32,301 nucleotides of DNA from Sphingomonadales bacterium. Lineage in GTDB: Bacteria > Pseudomonadota > Alphaproteobacteria > Sphingomonadales > Sphingomonadaceae. A program made the translations under genes and the position numbers. The notes below the pieces were generated by a model. That model was not told the origin of the DNA. It worked only from the letters and a program-made list of their open reading frames with translations, and ran no database searches. Below, one piece after another: positions 25,121 to 32,301 of the stretch. Within the stretch, counting starts at the first letter, position 1; every line of letters begins with the position of its first letter. The stretch covers positions 1-32,301 of the forward strand of contig JAGXTB010000039.1 of assembly GCA_018334165.1 (NCBI GenBank), read 5' to 3'.

Positions 25121-25137
25121 TATAAGTGGGGCTTATA
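25121..25137. promoter_or_regulatory. LysR-type box (T-N11-A dyad) upstream of the LysR gene
   Basis: TATAAG (25121-25126) and CTTATA (25132-25137) form a perfect 6-bp inverted repeat with a 5-bp centre; T25123 and A25135 give the classical T-N11-A spacing. It lies 43-59 bp upstream of the LysR start and overlaps a TATAAT-like hexamer on the minus strand, as expected for an autoregulatory site. There is no gene on the other side before the hairpin, so control of a divergent gene is not evident. Confidence 0.5.
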
Positions 25138-25231
25138 CACGAGGGGCGTGGAAGGGCCAAGCTTATCCCGTCACTTCTCAACCTCTCGGATGGGTCTGCG
25201 TGATGAGGCTCTCAGATCACCCGAACTCCAG

Positions 25232-25346
25232 CCCCAAAAACCCGTCTATGCTGAGCTTGTCGAAGCACTGTCCTGTTCTTCGTGCCGCATTGCGCAACCG
25301 CAAGAAGGACAATCCTTCGACAAGCTCAGGACAGACGGGTTTGGGG
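25232..25346. repeat. 115-bp long hairpin of the sphingomonad CTTCGACAAGCTCAG repeat type
   Basis: CTGAGCTTGTCGAAG (25251-25265) pairs perfectly with CTTCGACAAGCTCAG (25315-25329). The stem extends outward through CCCGTCT/AGACGGG (25241-25247 and 25333-25339) and CCCCAAA/TTTGGGG. It extends inward through TGTCC..TTCTT paired with AAGAA GGACA (25269-25280 and 25302-25311). This core is one I recognise as a frequent dispersed intergenic repeat in sphingomonad genomes. It sits after the last gene of the bet operon (stop 25368) and probably ends that transcript. The rest of the gap (25079-25231) contains only the LysR regulatory dyad. Confidence 0.75.
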
Positions 25347-25367
25347 GTAGGTGGGGTTCGATAAGGG

Positions 25368-26732
25368 CTAGTCGATCCGCGCGCCCTGGCGGCGCAGTTC
25401 GGTCTGGACTGCGGCGATATCGACCGAGCCGAAGTCCTGCCCGGTCTTGATCGCAATCGCCGCTGCCGTACCTGCGCCTTGCCCGGCCACCGCGCAACAC
25501 ATCATGTTGCGCACCGCCGCGTGGCTGACTTTGTCGCCGCCGATGGTCCGACCAGTGACGATCAGGTTCTTGACCTGCTTTGGCAGCATCGAGCGGAAAG
25601 GCACGTGGAAATAGCGCCCGGTCGTGGGGATGATGAGGATGCCATAACCGTCGATGAATTCGGGGAAGATGCCGATCGAATCCTCGAACCGGCCTTCGCC
25701 TTGGACATCGGCGGCGGTCATGTTGTACATGGCGTCGATCTTGCGGGTGTCGCGGATCCCCAGCGTCATCCCGAAATTGCGCAGCTTGGCGTTCTCGCAG
25801 CCGGGCTGGAATTGCTGGAGCGCCGCAATCGCCTGCATCGCCTGGCGGCGGCCCTCGATCTCGCCGTGGGTCAGATCGTCAGGATCGGTCCCGTCGAGCG
25901 TCATGTGAACCATGTTGAGGTAGGTCAGATCGCCCTGGTCGCTGACCGTACCCCAGGTCCCGGCAATAGTCTTGAGATTGTCGGGCAGCAGGCCCGCCTT
26001 GTGCGCCTGCTGGAAGGGCTTGCGCAGGAAGGGCGAGAACATTGCGTCCTCCTTGCCGCTGGTCGTTACCGACCATTCGCCGTCCTTGGCCCAGTCGGCA
26101 TAGGTCTGCGGATCAGCCTTCACCGCGTCGATGAACTTGGCCTTGTCGACCCCGCACATCGAGAACATGACCGAGACCGACATCATCTCGGCCTTGGGGT
26201 GCATGTGGGTGGGGGCTCCGGCGCGGTGGGCGACATCGGCATCGCCGCTGGCATCGACCACCAGCCTGGCCAGGATCGCCTCGCGCCCGGCCTTGCTTTC
26301 GACGATCACCCCGCGGATCGTATCTCCCTCCATGATCGGGGCGACGAACATGCGGTGCAGCATCGGGATCACCCCGGCTTCCTCAACCAGGCAATCGGCG
26401 ACATACTTGAACGCCTCGGCATCGAGTGCGTGACTGATCGATTGCGGTTCGGGGATTGCTGCGCCCATGGTCCTGGCGCGGTCCTCGAACTCGCGGCCAA
26501 TGCCTTCGCTGTCGATGGTCTTTGGGTGGCGGTACCAGGCAAAGCCCTCCACCCCGACCTGGGTGATGTTGCCGCCAAAGCAGCCATAGCGTTCGACGAG
26601 CGTCGTCTTGACTCCGGCGCGGGCCGAAGCGAGCGCGGCGGCAAGGCCCCCGGGCCCCGACCCAATCACCAGCACATCGGTTTCGTGAACCACGGGCACT
26701 TCGCGCGCGGGTTCGGCAATCGTGCGGGTCAT
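25368..26732 (-). CDS. FAD-dependent oxidoreductase of unknown substrate
   Basis: A 454-aa flavoprotein. A Rossmann FAD motif [21 protein letters not shown] is followed by [13 protein letters not shown], the pattern of the FAD_oxidored (PF12831-like) group, and by [16 protein letters not shown] and [19 protein letters not shown] near the C-terminal FAD contact. Its ATG (26732) overlaps the betA stop by ATGA, so it is part of the betIB-betA operon. It is not recognisable as dimethylglycine or sarcosine dehydrogenase. A role in downstream oxidation of a choline or betaine catabolite is inferred only from linkage. The frame is open further upstream to 26978 inside betA, but conservation begins at 26732. 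The operon ends at the hairpin downstream. Confidence 0.75.
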   Translation of the reverse strand: MTRTIAEPAREVPVVHETDVLVIGSGPGGLAAALASARAGVKTTLVERYGCFGGNITQVGVEGFAWYRHPKTIDSEGIGREFEDRARTMGAAIPEPQSISHALDAEAFKYVADCLVEEAGVIPMLHRMFVAPIMEGDTIRGVIVESKAGREAILARLVVDASGDADVAHRAGAPTHMHPKAEMMSVSVMFSMCGVDKAKFIDAVKADPQTYADWAKDGEWSVTTSGKEDAMFSPFLRKPFQQAHKAGLLPDNLKTIAGTWGTVSDQGDLTYLNMVHMTLDGTDPDDLTHGEIEGRRQAMQAIAALQQFQPGCENAKLRNFGMTLGIRDTRKIDAMYNMTAADVQGEGRFEDSIGIFPEFIDGYGILIIPTTGRYFHVPFRSMLPKQVKNLIVTGRTIGGDKVSHAAVRNMMCCAVAGQGAGTAAAIAIKTGQDFGSVDIAAVQTELRRQGARID

Positions 26733-28396
26733 CGCTGCGAAGCCTCCCAGTTGGGCGCGACGTAATAGGGCAGGTTGGAAGGGGCGAGCAGGCCCTTGCC
26801 GAGCACGTGGTCCGCGCCCTTTTCGCCGATCATGATCGTCGGCGCGTTGAGGTTGCCGGTGGTGATTGAGGGCATCACCGAACTGTCGATCACCCGCAGG
26901 CCTTCGACCCCGATCACCTTGAGTTCGGGATCGACCACCGCCATCGGATCGTCCTTCGCGCCCATCTTGCAAGTGCACGAAGGGTGCAGCGCGCTTTCGA
27001 CGTGATCGGCGATGAAGGCGTCGATCTGCTCATCGGTCACGCAGTCCGCACCCGGCTGAATCTCGCGCCCGCGCCAGGGGGCGAAGGCATCCTGCTGGAA
27101 AATCTCGCGGGTCAGCCGAACGCAGGCGCGCATTTCTTCCCAGTCGTCGGGGTGGCTCATGTAGTTGAACAGGATTTTGGGATGCTCGCGCGGGTCCTTG
27201 CTGCGCAGCGTCACGCTGCCCCGGCTCTTCGAGCGCATCGGGCCGACGTGGGCCTGGAAACCGTGCTCGGTAGCGAGCGAAGAGCCATCATAATTGATCG
27301 CCATCGGGAAGAAATGGTACTGGATGTCGGGGTACTTGATCCCGGCCTTGCTGCGAATGAAGCCGCAGCTTTCAAACTGGTTTGAAGCCCCGATCCCGCG
27401 CCGCAGGAACAGCCATTCAGCTCCGACCAGTGCCTTGCCCAACAGGTTGGCCTGGCCGAACAGGGTGATCGGCTTGGTGCAGGCCATCTGGAAGTAGAAT
27501 TCCAGGTGATCCTGCAAGTTGGCGCCAACGCCGGGGCGGTCAGCTAGCACGTCGATCCCGACGCTTTTCAGTTCCTCAGCAGGGCCGATCCCTGACAGCT
27601 TGAGCAGTTGCACCGAATTGATCGAGCCGCCCGACAGCAGCACTTCGCGGGTGGCACGGACCTGATGGAGCTTGCCGCCTTTCTCAAACTCGATCCCGAC
27701 CGCGCGCTTGCCTTCGAACAGCACGCGATTGGCCAGCGCATGCTGGATCACGGTCAGGTTGGACCGCTTGCGCGCCGGATAGAGATAGGCCTTGGCCGCG
27801 CTGCAGCGCGTGCCCTTGCGCACGGTCATGTCCATCCGCCCGAAGCCTTCCTGGCGGAAACCGTTGTAGTCTTCGGTGAGGTCATACCCGGCCTGCGCTG
27901 CGGCATCGAGCCAGGCCTGGTTGAGCGGGTTCTTGAGCGTGCCGTAAGTGGTCGAAAGCGGGCCGTCTCCGCCGCGATACTCGTTGCCGCCCTCAGCGCG
28001 GGTCTCGGCGCGTTTGAAATAGGGCAGCACATCGCCGTAACCCCAGCCGGCCGCGCCCAGTTCGTCCTTCCAGTGTTCGAAATCGAGCGGGTTGCCGCGC
28101 ACGTAGACCAGGCCGTTGATCGAGCTCGATCCGCCCAGACCTAGCCCGCGCGGGCAGTGCAGGCGGCGGTTGCCCAGATGCGGTTCGGGTTCCGAGTAAT
28201 AGCCCCAGTTCCACCGCTTGGTGTTCATCGGATAGGCCAGCGCGGCGGGCATCTGGATGAAGATCGAACGATCCGAGCCGCCAGCCTCAAGCAGCAGCAC
28301 CTTGTTCTGCCCGTCTGCACTCAGCCGGTCAGCCAGCACGCAGCCTGCCGAACCTGCACCAACGACAATGAAATCGAACTCGTCAGTATGGGGCAT
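26729..28396 (-). CDS. betA: Choline dehydrogenase
   Basis: A 555-aa GMC oxidoreductase, the same length as E. coli BetA. It has the FAD motif [18 protein letters not shown] at 10-27, LLLEAGG, the [23 protein letters not shown] signature, and the catalytic His471 (HPSCTCKMG) and Asn517 ([11 protein letters not shown]). It oxidises choline to betaine aldehyde, and possibly on to betaine, passing electrons to the membrane chain. It overlaps the 3' end of the BetI-BetB fusion by 14 bp and the downstream FAD oxidoreductase by ATGA. The order repressor, aldehyde dehydrogenase, choline dehydrogenase matches betIBA of E. coli. The assignment is strong. Confidence 0.93.
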   Translation of the reverse strand: MPHTDEFDFIVVGAGSAGCVLADRLSADGQNKVLLLEAGGSDRSIFIQMPAALAYPMNTKRWNWGYYSEPEPHLGNRRLHCPRGLGLGGSSSINGLVYVRGNPLDFEHWKDELGAAGWGYGDVLPYFKRAETRAEGGNEYRGGDGPLSTTYGTLKNPLNQAWLDAAAQAGYDLTEDYNGFRQEGFGRMDMTVRKGTRCSAAKAYLYPARKRSNLTVIQHALANRVLFEGKRAVGIEFEKGGKLHQVRATREVLLSGGSINSVQLLKLSGIGPAEELKSVGIDVLADRPGVGANLQDHLEFYFQMACTKPITLFGQANLLGKALVGAEWLFLRRGIGASNQFESCGFIRSKAGIKYPDIQYHFFPMAINYDGSSLATEHGFQAHVGPMRSKSRGSVTLRSKDPREHPKILFNYMSHPDDWEEMRACVRLTREIFQQDAFAPWRGREIQPGADCVTDEQIDAFIADHVESALHPSCTCKMGAKDDPMAVVDPELKVIGVEGLRVIDSSVMPSITTGNLNAPTIMIGEKGADHVLGKGLLAPSNLPYYVAPNWEASQR

Positions 28397-30404
28397 CGAT
28401 CGGCTCCATCGCCACGTAGACGCTCTTCAGCTGGGTGAAATACTCGATCGCCGCCTTGCCGTTTTCGCGGCCCAGGCCCGACTGCTTGTTGCCACCGAAC
28501 GGCAGTTCGATCGGCGTGATGTTGTAGGTGTTGATCCAGCAGGTCCCGGCCTCCAGCGCAGCGATCACGCGATGCGCGCGGGTCAGGTCGTTGGTGAAGA
28601 TCCCGGCGGCAAGGCCAAGGTCGGTGGCATTCGCGCGGGCGACCACTTCGGCCTCGTCATCGAAGTCGAGCACCGACATCACCGGACCAAAGATTTCCTC
28701 GCGGACAATCGCCATCTCGTCGGAGCAATGGGTGAAAATCGTCGGCTCGACGAAAGCGCCCTTGGCCAATGCGCCCGTTGTCACGCGCTTGCCGCCGGTC
28801 AGCAAGGTTGCGCCTTGTTGCTGGCCAAGCTGGATATAGCCTAGCACCTTTTCCATGTGCGCCTGCGAAATCAGCGCGCCCATCTGCGTGGCGGGATCGA
28901 GCGGATCGCCAACCACCATCGCCTCGGTCCGCGCCTTGAGCTTGGCGAGGAAGGCGTCGCGGACTTTGCGGTGCACGAACACCCGCGTGCCGTTGGTGCA
29001 GACTTCGCCCGCCGAATAGAAATTGGCGAGCAGTGCGCCTGATACGGCCTCGTCCAGATCGGCATCCTCGAACACGATCAGCGCCGATTTGCCGCCCAGT
29101 TCGAGCGTCACGACTTTCAATGTCGCGGAGGCATCGGCCATGACTTTCTTGCCGGTACCGACTTCGCCGGTCAGCGAAACCTTGGCGATGCCGGGGTGGC
29201 GCGAAAGGAGCCGGCCGGTGTCGGCCTTGCCCTGGACCACCTGGAACAGCCCATCGGGCAGGCCAGCGTCGCAGTAGGCCTTCTCCAGCTCGATCGCGGT
29301 CAAGGGAGTCAGTTCGGCCGGCTTGAACAGCATCGCATTGCCGCAGGCCAGCGCGGGCGCGCTTTTCCAGCAGGCGATCTGGATCGGATAGTTCCACGCC
29401 CCGATCCCCGCGACCACGCCCAGCGGTTCGCGGCGGGTATAGCCGAAAGCGCCGGGCCCCAGATCGAAATGTTCGCCCGAAAGCGTGCGGGCAAGGCCGG
29501 CGAAATACTCGATTGCGTCCGCGCCTGAGAGCACGTCGACAGCGATCGTCTCCTGAATCGGCTTGCCGGTGTCTTGCGCTTCGAGCCGGGCGATGGCTTC
29601 GTTGCGCTCGGTCAGCAGCTGAGCGGCGCGACCCAGGATCCGCCCGCGTTCGGCGCCGGGTGTTCGGGCCCACAGCTTCTGTGCTTCGGCAGCGCGGCCC
29701 ACGGCCTTGTCTACCTCGGCCTTGCCGTCGATCGTGATCGTGGCGAGCACTTCGCCGGTTGCGGGGTTGAGGGTGTCGAAAGTGCCGCTGGCTTCGACAG
29801 CGCCGCTGGCGGGCAGCCGCGCGGCGGCGATATCACGGTCGATTGCTTCAAAGATCCAGTCGACCGGGATTTGGGCGTCGGGCTTCCAGGCGCTGGCGAG
29901 CGCAGCGCGCAGCCAGAACCCGTCGATCAGCGCACCAATCGTCTCGGCGATCCGGTTCACCGCATCGGGCACGACGATGGCGCGCAATTCGTGCTTGAGG
30001 TTGGAGACCATCCGCTCCTGATGCACGCGCTGCAGCCGGGCGAGGGCGGGGGTGTAGAGCGCCAGCCCCCAGAACGAGAGCCAGGCGCGCGAGCTTTCCG
30101 AACTGAGCTCGCCCGGATCGAGGTGCGCGATCACGAAAGCCCGCAGCCGGTCCTCAGGCTCCTCGCCTTGCGCCAGCGCCTTCATTGGCAGGGTGGTGAC
30201 GCGTTCCACCAACTGGCGGAAAGTCGCCTCGATCAGCTTGTCGCGATCGCCGAAGTAGTGGACCACCAAGGCGGGCGAAACGTCAGCCCGGCGCGCGACT
30301 TCGGCCATGGTGAACTGCTCGATCCCGGTTTCCGCGAGCGCGGCCAGCGCCGCCTTGAGCAACTGGACCTTGCGGTCTTCCGGTTCGCGTCGGCGCATCG
30401 GCAT
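28383..30404 (-). CDS. betIB: BetI-BetB fusion: TetR-type choline repressor joined to betaine aldehyde dehydrogenase
   Basis: A single 673-aa open frame. Residues 1-195 are a TetR regulator closely resembling Bet[34 protein letters not shown] (about 31-60), then [20 protein letters not shown] and [13 protein letters not shown], as in BetI. From about residue 205 it is betaine aldehyde dehydrogenase: [31 protein letters not shown] with Asn338, Glu435 in LELGGKS, nucleophile Cys469 in [13 protein letters not shown], and [12 protein letters not shown]. The linker is about ten residues ([11 protein letters not shown]), and the first short strand of free BetB is absent. No in-frame ATG or GTG lies near the junction to start BetB alone. 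Start ATG 30404 ([11 protein letters not shown]) has AAAGGGA directly upstream. The product probably both represses in response to choline and oxidises betaine aldehyde with NAD(P). Confidence 0.9.
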   Translation of the reverse strand: MPMRRREPEDRKVQLLKAALAALAETGIEQFTMAEVARRADVSPALVVHYFGDRDKLIEATFRQLVERVTTLPMKALAQGEEPEDRLRAFVIAHLDPGELSSESSRAWLSFWGLALYTPALARLQRVHQERMVSNLKHELRAIVVPDAVNRIAETIGALIDGFWLRAALASAWKPDAQIPVDWIFEAIDRDIAAARLPASGAVEASGTFDTLNPATGEVLATITIDGKAEVDKAVGRAAEAQKLWARTPGAERGRILGRAAQLLTERNEAIARLEAQDTGKPIQETIAVDVLSGADAIEYFAGLARTLSGEHFDLGPGAFGYTRREPLGVVAGIGAWNYPIQIACWKSAPALACGNAMLFKPAELTPLTAIELEKAYCDAGLPDGLFQVVQGKADTGRLLSRHPGIAKVSLTGEVGTGKKVMADASATLKVVTLELGGKSALIVFEDADLDEAVSGALLANFYSAGEVCTNGTRVFVHRKVRDAFLAKLKARTEAMVVGDPLDPATQMGALISQAHMEKVLGYIQLGQQQGATLLTGGKRVTTGALAKGAFVEPTIFTHCSDEMAIVREEIFGPVMSVLDFDDEAEVVARANATDLGLAAGIFTNDLTRAHRVIAALEAGTCWINTYNITPIELPFGGNKQSGLGRENGKAAIEYFTQLKSVYVAMEPIDAPY

Positions 30405-30421
30405 TCCCTTTCCCAAGCGTC

Positions 30422-30437
30422 TTGAACATACGTTCAA
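30422..30437. promoter_or_regulatory. Candidate BetI operator, copy 1 (upstream of betIB)
   Basis: TTGAAC-ATAC-GTTCAA is an inverted repeat with 6-bp perfect arms, ending 17 nt before the betIB start codon. The position suits repression by a TetR-family protein, and such palindromes are the usual TetR-type operator form. A second copy matching at 13 of 16 positions lies at 30649-30664. Confidence 0.6.
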
Positions 30438-30648
30438 TAGCAAGCGAAAGGCGTCTCCGCCACGAGATTCATGACCGGCGGGGCTTTTCATTAGTTGAAT
30501 TGATAAGGTGCATAAGCCTGCGGCAGATGCGATCTCTGCTCGAAGAAAACACACCTAAACGCTGGCTTTTCCAAGGACATCTCGATGCGCGAACGGGATG
30601 CGCGGACAGGAGCGGTTGGGACTGACGGTATGCAGCGGAGAAGCCCTC

Positions 30649-30664
30649 TTGCACGCACGTTCAA
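30649..30664. promoter_or_regulatory. Candidate BetI operator, copy 2 (upstream of the receptor gene)
   Basis: TTGCAC-GCAC-GTTCAA matches copy 1 at 13 of 16 positions. It lies about 95 bp upstream of the TonB-dependent receptor start and abuts a TATATAT run. This suggests that the BetI-BetB fusion also represses the receptor, making it part of the choline regulon. Confidence 0.55.
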
Positions 30665-30758
30665 TATATATCATTCTCGGTCAAGGATTGAGGTCGAGAG
30701 GTGGCCACCCGTTTGGCAGCGACAAAGCCAGGGGCCGCCCAATAACCGGGAGGGTACC

Positions 30759-32301
30759 ATGGCCGTTCGTTCGCATTCATCGAGATTCACCGCTGTGCTT
30801 CGTGCGGGCGCTTCGCTTGCGATTGTCGCTGGCGGCTTGGCGGGTACCGCCGCTCAGGCGCAGACCGCGCCCGAAGCCGAGGAGGCTGAAACCACCGACA
30901 TCGTGGTTACCGCGCAGCGGCGCGAACAGAAGCTGCAGGATGTCGGCATCGCAGTGTCGGTGCTGGGCAAGGAAGAGCTGAAGAACCGCTCGATCAACAG
31001 CGCCACCGATGTCGTCTCGGCGATCCCGAACCTGAAATACAACGCCTATTCGTCCTCGCAGGTGGTGTTCAACATGCGCGGGGTTTCGCAGAACGATTAT
31101 GGCGACCAGCAGGAGCCGCCGGTCGCGGTCTATCAGGATGACAGCTACGCCAGCTCGATCACCACGGCCAGCTTCCCGGTGTTCGATCTGGCCCGGGTTG
31201 AGGCGCTGCGCGGGCCGCAAGGCACGCTGTTTGGCCGCAACGCCACCGGCGGCGCGGTCCAGTTCGTGTCCAGCCAGCCCACCTCGTCGCTCGATGGCTA
31301 TGTCAAAGCCACTTACGGCCGCTACAACCAGACCATCTTCGAAGGCGCGGTTTCCGGACCGCTGGGCGATACGCTGAGCGCGCGTATCTCGGGCGTCTAC
31401 AACCGCGATGACGGCTATATGGAGAATATCACCCCGGGCGAAAAGGATCGCGGGGCCAACAACCACTGGGCGGTGCGCGGGATCTTCCTGCTGGAGCCGT
31501 CGAACAGCTTCAAGGCCAAGCTGACCCTGCGCTATTCGCAGGCCGACAAGGAACGCCAGGCCGGGATCTACAATTATGCTCCGGCTTGCCCTAACGGGCA
31601 GTTCCAGGGTGAGTTCATGTCGCCGACCGATACTTGCGGCTATTGGGGTACCACTGGCACCGCCGGACCTGGCTACTTCAACCCCTCGATCACGGCCTCG
31701 CAAGGCGGCAGCCCGTGGAAAACGGCGGGCACAGGCGATGCATACGTTGATCGCAAAATGTTTGGCGCGACCTTGCGTTTCGATGCGCAGATCGGCTCAT
31801 TCGATGTCGTTTCGATCACCGACTACCAGCACCTTAAAAAGTTCTACATCGAAAGCGGCAACGGTCAGCCTGAAATCCCTTATGTCGAAAACGTGACGCC
31901 GCCGGCCACGGCACCGTGCCCGGCACCGGCCAGCAGCGTAACCTGCTATGCCTCGGGCACGGTGTTCTATCAGGATGCCAAGGTGAACCAGGTCACCCAG
32001 GAACTGCGTTTCTCGCGAAGCACGGACAACAATTTCCTGACCTTCGGCGCTTTCGGGATGATCATCGACGGTGACTACCGGGCCAAGTATGCGGTGCCGT
32101 TCATCGCCTATGACCCGCGCGTCAACTTTACCCAGCGGACTGAAAGCTTTGCTTTCTTCCTGCAGGACGAATTCAAGCTCACCGACAATCTCAAGCTGAT
32201 TGGCGGGATCCGCTACTGGCGCGATAGCAAGGAAGGCGATTACACCGCAGTTCACACCCTTGCGCCTTGGGCCCTGTCGTTGAACTTCGGTCCTGGCGGG
32301 G
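30759..32301 (+). CDS. TonB-dependent receptor of the choline block, 3' end beyond the window
   Basis: The first 514 codons are open to the window edge. The protein begins MAVRSHSSRF with a hydrophobic stretch and an AQAQT cleavage context near residue 35, so it is exported. DIVVTAQRREQKLQDVGIAVSV is the TonB-box and plug entry seen in many sphingomonad receptors; VEALRGPQGTLFGRNATGGAV is the plug-domain signature. Beta-barrel repeats follow, including LQDEFKLTDNLKLIGGIRYW at the end of the visible part. It would import a ligand across the outer membrane. The shared upstream region with betIB and the second palindrome suggest control by BetI, hence a choline-type ligand, but receptors of this class are diverse. 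ATG 30759 has GGGAGG about 5 nt upstream. Confidence 0.9.
   Translation, partial: MAVRSHSSRFTAVLRAGASLAIVAGGLAGTAAQAQTAPEAEEAETTDIVVTAQRREQKLQDVGIAVSVLGKEELKNRSINSATDVVSAIPNLKYNAYSSSQVVFNMRGVSQNDYGDQQEPPVAVYQDDSYASSITTASFPVFDLARVEALRGPQGTLFGRNATGGAVQFVSSQPTSSLDGYVKATYGRYNQTIFEGAVSGPLGDTLSARISGVYNRDDGYMENITPGEKDRGANNHWAVRGIFLLEPSNSFKAKLTLRYSQADKERQAGIYNYAPACPNGQFQGEFMSPTDTCGYWGTTGTAGPGYFNPSITASQGGSPWKTAGTGDAYVDRKMFGATLRFDAQIGSFDVVSITDYQHLKKFYIESGNGQPEIPYVENVTPPATAPCPAPASSVTCYASGTVFYQDAKVNQVTQELRFSRSTDNNFLTFGAFGMIIDGDYRAKYAVPFIAYDPRVNFTQRTESFAFFLQDEFKLTDNLKLIGGIRYWRDSKEGDYTAVHTLAPWALSLNFGPGG

Larger units (their letters stand above)
30405..30758. other. 354-bp divergent regulatory region between betIB and a TonB-dependent receptor gene
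   Basis: No credible gene lies here. The region must drive betIB leftward and the receptor rightward. It contains two copies of a 16-bp imperfect palindrome, annotated separately, and an AT-rich TATATAT run at 30665-30671 directly after the second copy that may be a -10 region of the receptor promoter. Between 30438 and 30648 I see nothing further of note. Confidence 0.6.

Noticed and set aside
25368-26732. Dimethylglycine or sarcosine dehydrogenase
   Set aside because: The protein lacks the folate-binding GcvT-like C-terminal half and the DAO-type sequence of those enzymes, and the GCFGGN motif points to another FAD family.
29780-29830. Hidden separate start for BetB inside the fusion
   Set aside because: Around the junction there is no in-frame ATG or GTG and no Shine-Dalgarno, and the frame is continuous, so two adjacent genes misread as one is not supported by the sequence.
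30405-30554. N-terminal extension of the BetI-BetB frame to 30554
   Set aside because: It would translate through the candidate operator. BetI similarity starts at [11 protein letters not shown] (30404), which has an adjacent purine-rich ribosome site.

Overview
The window is high-GC alphaproteobacterial DNA, most probably from a sphingomonad (Novosphingobium/Sphingobium-like). The evidence is two large TonB-dependent receptors with typical sphingomonad plug sequences, a CTTCGACAAGCTCAG-type intergenic hairpin, dense ATGA-coupled operons, and an aerobic acyl-CoA/betaine gene repertoire. There are no rRNA, tRNA, phage, transposase or CRISPR signals. The organism assignment is an inference from style and gene content, not from a marker gene.

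Almost every gene fits one theme: scavenging and breaking down quaternary ammonium compounds that converge on glycine betaine. Region 1 (3-12007, all minus strand) is a carnitine/gamma-butyrobetaine block. In transcription order it holds a BKACE-type dehydrocarnitine cleavage enzyme, a carnitine dehydrogenase fused to a hotdog thioesterase, an NCS1-type permease, an exported alpha/beta hydrolase, a TonB-dependent receptor, a second hotdog thioesterase, an acyl-CoA dehydrogenase, an ADP-forming acyl-CoA synthetase and a CaiD-like crotonobetainyl-CoA hydratase cut by the window edge. A divergent GlxA/CdhR-type AraC regulator (12111-13040) faces this block across a short intergenic region with a 20-bp-spaced direct repeat. 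The inferred route is gamma-butyrobetaine > its CoA ester > crotonobetainyl-CoA > carnitinyl-CoA > carnitine > 3-dehydrocarnitine > betainyl-CoA plus acetoacetate > glycine betaine.

Region 2 (13029-16054) holds methyl-transfer genes: a homocysteine S-methyltransferase (minus) and, divergently, a crotonase with a TTG start followed by a DmdA-like (GcvT-fold) THF methyltransferase. A 180-bp palindromic intergenic element closes this block.

Region 3 (16232-25078, minus) reads, in transcription order, LysR regulator, formate-THF ligase, MttB-family methyltransferase, choline sulfatase (BetC), MFS transporter and a second MttB-family methyltransferase. It can release choline from choline-O-sulfate and probably removes N-methyl groups into the THF one-carbon pool. 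No corrinoid protein is in the window.

Region 4 (25232-30404, minus) is a choline oxidation operon: a single-polypeptide fusion of the BetI repressor with betaine aldehyde dehydrogenase (BetB), then BetA, then an FAD oxidoreductase of unknown role, ending at a long hairpin. The fusion's upstream region (354 bp) carries two near-identical 16-bp palindromes, one just upstream of the fusion gene and one upstream of a divergent TonB-dependent receptor that runs off the right edge.

The most noteworthy items are the BetI-BetB fusion with its two candidate operators, the DmdA-like methyltransferase inside a betaine locus, and two dissimilar MttB-like proteins beside formate-THF ligase without a visible corrinoid partner.
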